Positions 63,641 through 64,000 of a stretch of DNA of 64,000 nt are shown in pieces (the first letter of the stretch is position 1; each line of letters opens with the position of its first letter). The notes beneath the pieces are model-generated. The model saw only the letters and a list, made by a program, of their open reading frames with translations. It was not told where the DNA came from and made no database searches. Position numbers and translations under genes: made by a program. Location: assembly GCF_019097595.1 (NCBI RefSeq), contig NC_080726.1:10824205-10888204 (forward strand), read 5' to 3'. Source of the stretch: Hemibagrus wyckioides. Taxonomy: Eukaryota > Chordata > Actinopteri > Siluriformes > Bagridae.

Positions 63641-64000
63641 TGCACTTGAAGGCGGCACATTGTGACCCGAAGCCCTGCGCTTTTCCTTTCGAGTCTCTAA
63701 TGAAATGTGTTTACTAGCACTGGGTGGGGAAAAGCACTGTTTTTGTGGTGTTTCGCTTTCAAAGCGCTTTCGTGATTGGCTCCTGATGGCTTTCAATCAA
63801 GCATGGGCGGTATCTGCTGACCAATGATAGATGAGTTCCAGTAACGCCGCTTCCAGACCAGTGCTCGCGCTCGGTCTCTTTCACACACACACACTTACGC
63901 ACGCACGCGCACACACACACACACACGCATACAAACACACAGTGACAGGCACACACACACACACCAGCGGAATACTAGTTCGGCCGAATCGCTGAAACTT
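63640..64000. promoter_or_regulatory. Promoter-like region at the window end
   Basis: CpG frequency rises (GCACGCGC, GCTCGCGCTCGG). Inverted CCAAT boxes (GATTGG at 63775, CCAAT at 63820) and a GC box (GGGCGG at 63805) lie close together, followed by a CA run at 63886-63962. This suggests the start of a gene to the right of the window or on the minus strand here; no exon can be shown. Confidence 0.4.

Overview
The window is eukaryotic nuclear DNA, most likely from a teleost fish. Coding sequence lies in short exons with canonical GT-AG introns. Microsatellites are abundant (CA, TA, GATA/GACA, CT). Many Tc1-like, hAT-like and SINE-like relics match families common in teleosts, and the mix is reminiscent of otophysans such as catfish; that last point is inference. 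There is no bacterial-style gene organisation.

Three protein-coding genes could be reconstructed exon by exon with consistent reading phase. (1) mtus2 (+ strand, coding exons 8093-33554, 14 coding exons, 1196 aa) encodes a microtubule plus-end/EB1-associated coiled-coil protein. A probable non-coding first exon lies near position 481, and a candidate internal promoter with an alternative first coding exon lies at 26846-26923. (2) A stomatin-family gene, best matched to stoml3 (- strand, 43492-38581, 7 exons, 292 aa). (3) slc25a15, the mitochondrial ornithine carrier (- strand, 55570-49165, 6 coding exons, 303 aa), with a probable non-coding first exon near 57304. mtus2 and stoml3 are tail to tail; stoml3 and slc25a15 run in the same direction. 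All three have human orthologues on chromosome 13, so the window looks like a compact version of that linkage group.

The rest is introns and intergenic DNA filled with repeats. These include one intact Tc1-like transposon with perfect terminal repeats and an uninterrupted DD34E transposase (44907-46154), sitting inside a TA microsatellite, and an internally deleted relative (58364-58890). A second Tc1-like family is represented by five relics. There are further transposase fragments, an hAT-like element with an internal tandem duplication, a small inverted-repeat MITE, SINE-like copies and two large minisatellites (20.4-21.2 kb and 55.9-56.8 kb) that create long spurious ORFs. The last 350 bp look like a CpG-containing promoter of a gene outside the window.

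I found no wholly new system. The most useful leads are the alternative mtus2 first exon, which would give a short isoform with an acylation-type N-terminus; the upstream ORFs before the mtus2 start; and the 254-bp direct repeats that flank one mtus2 exon.
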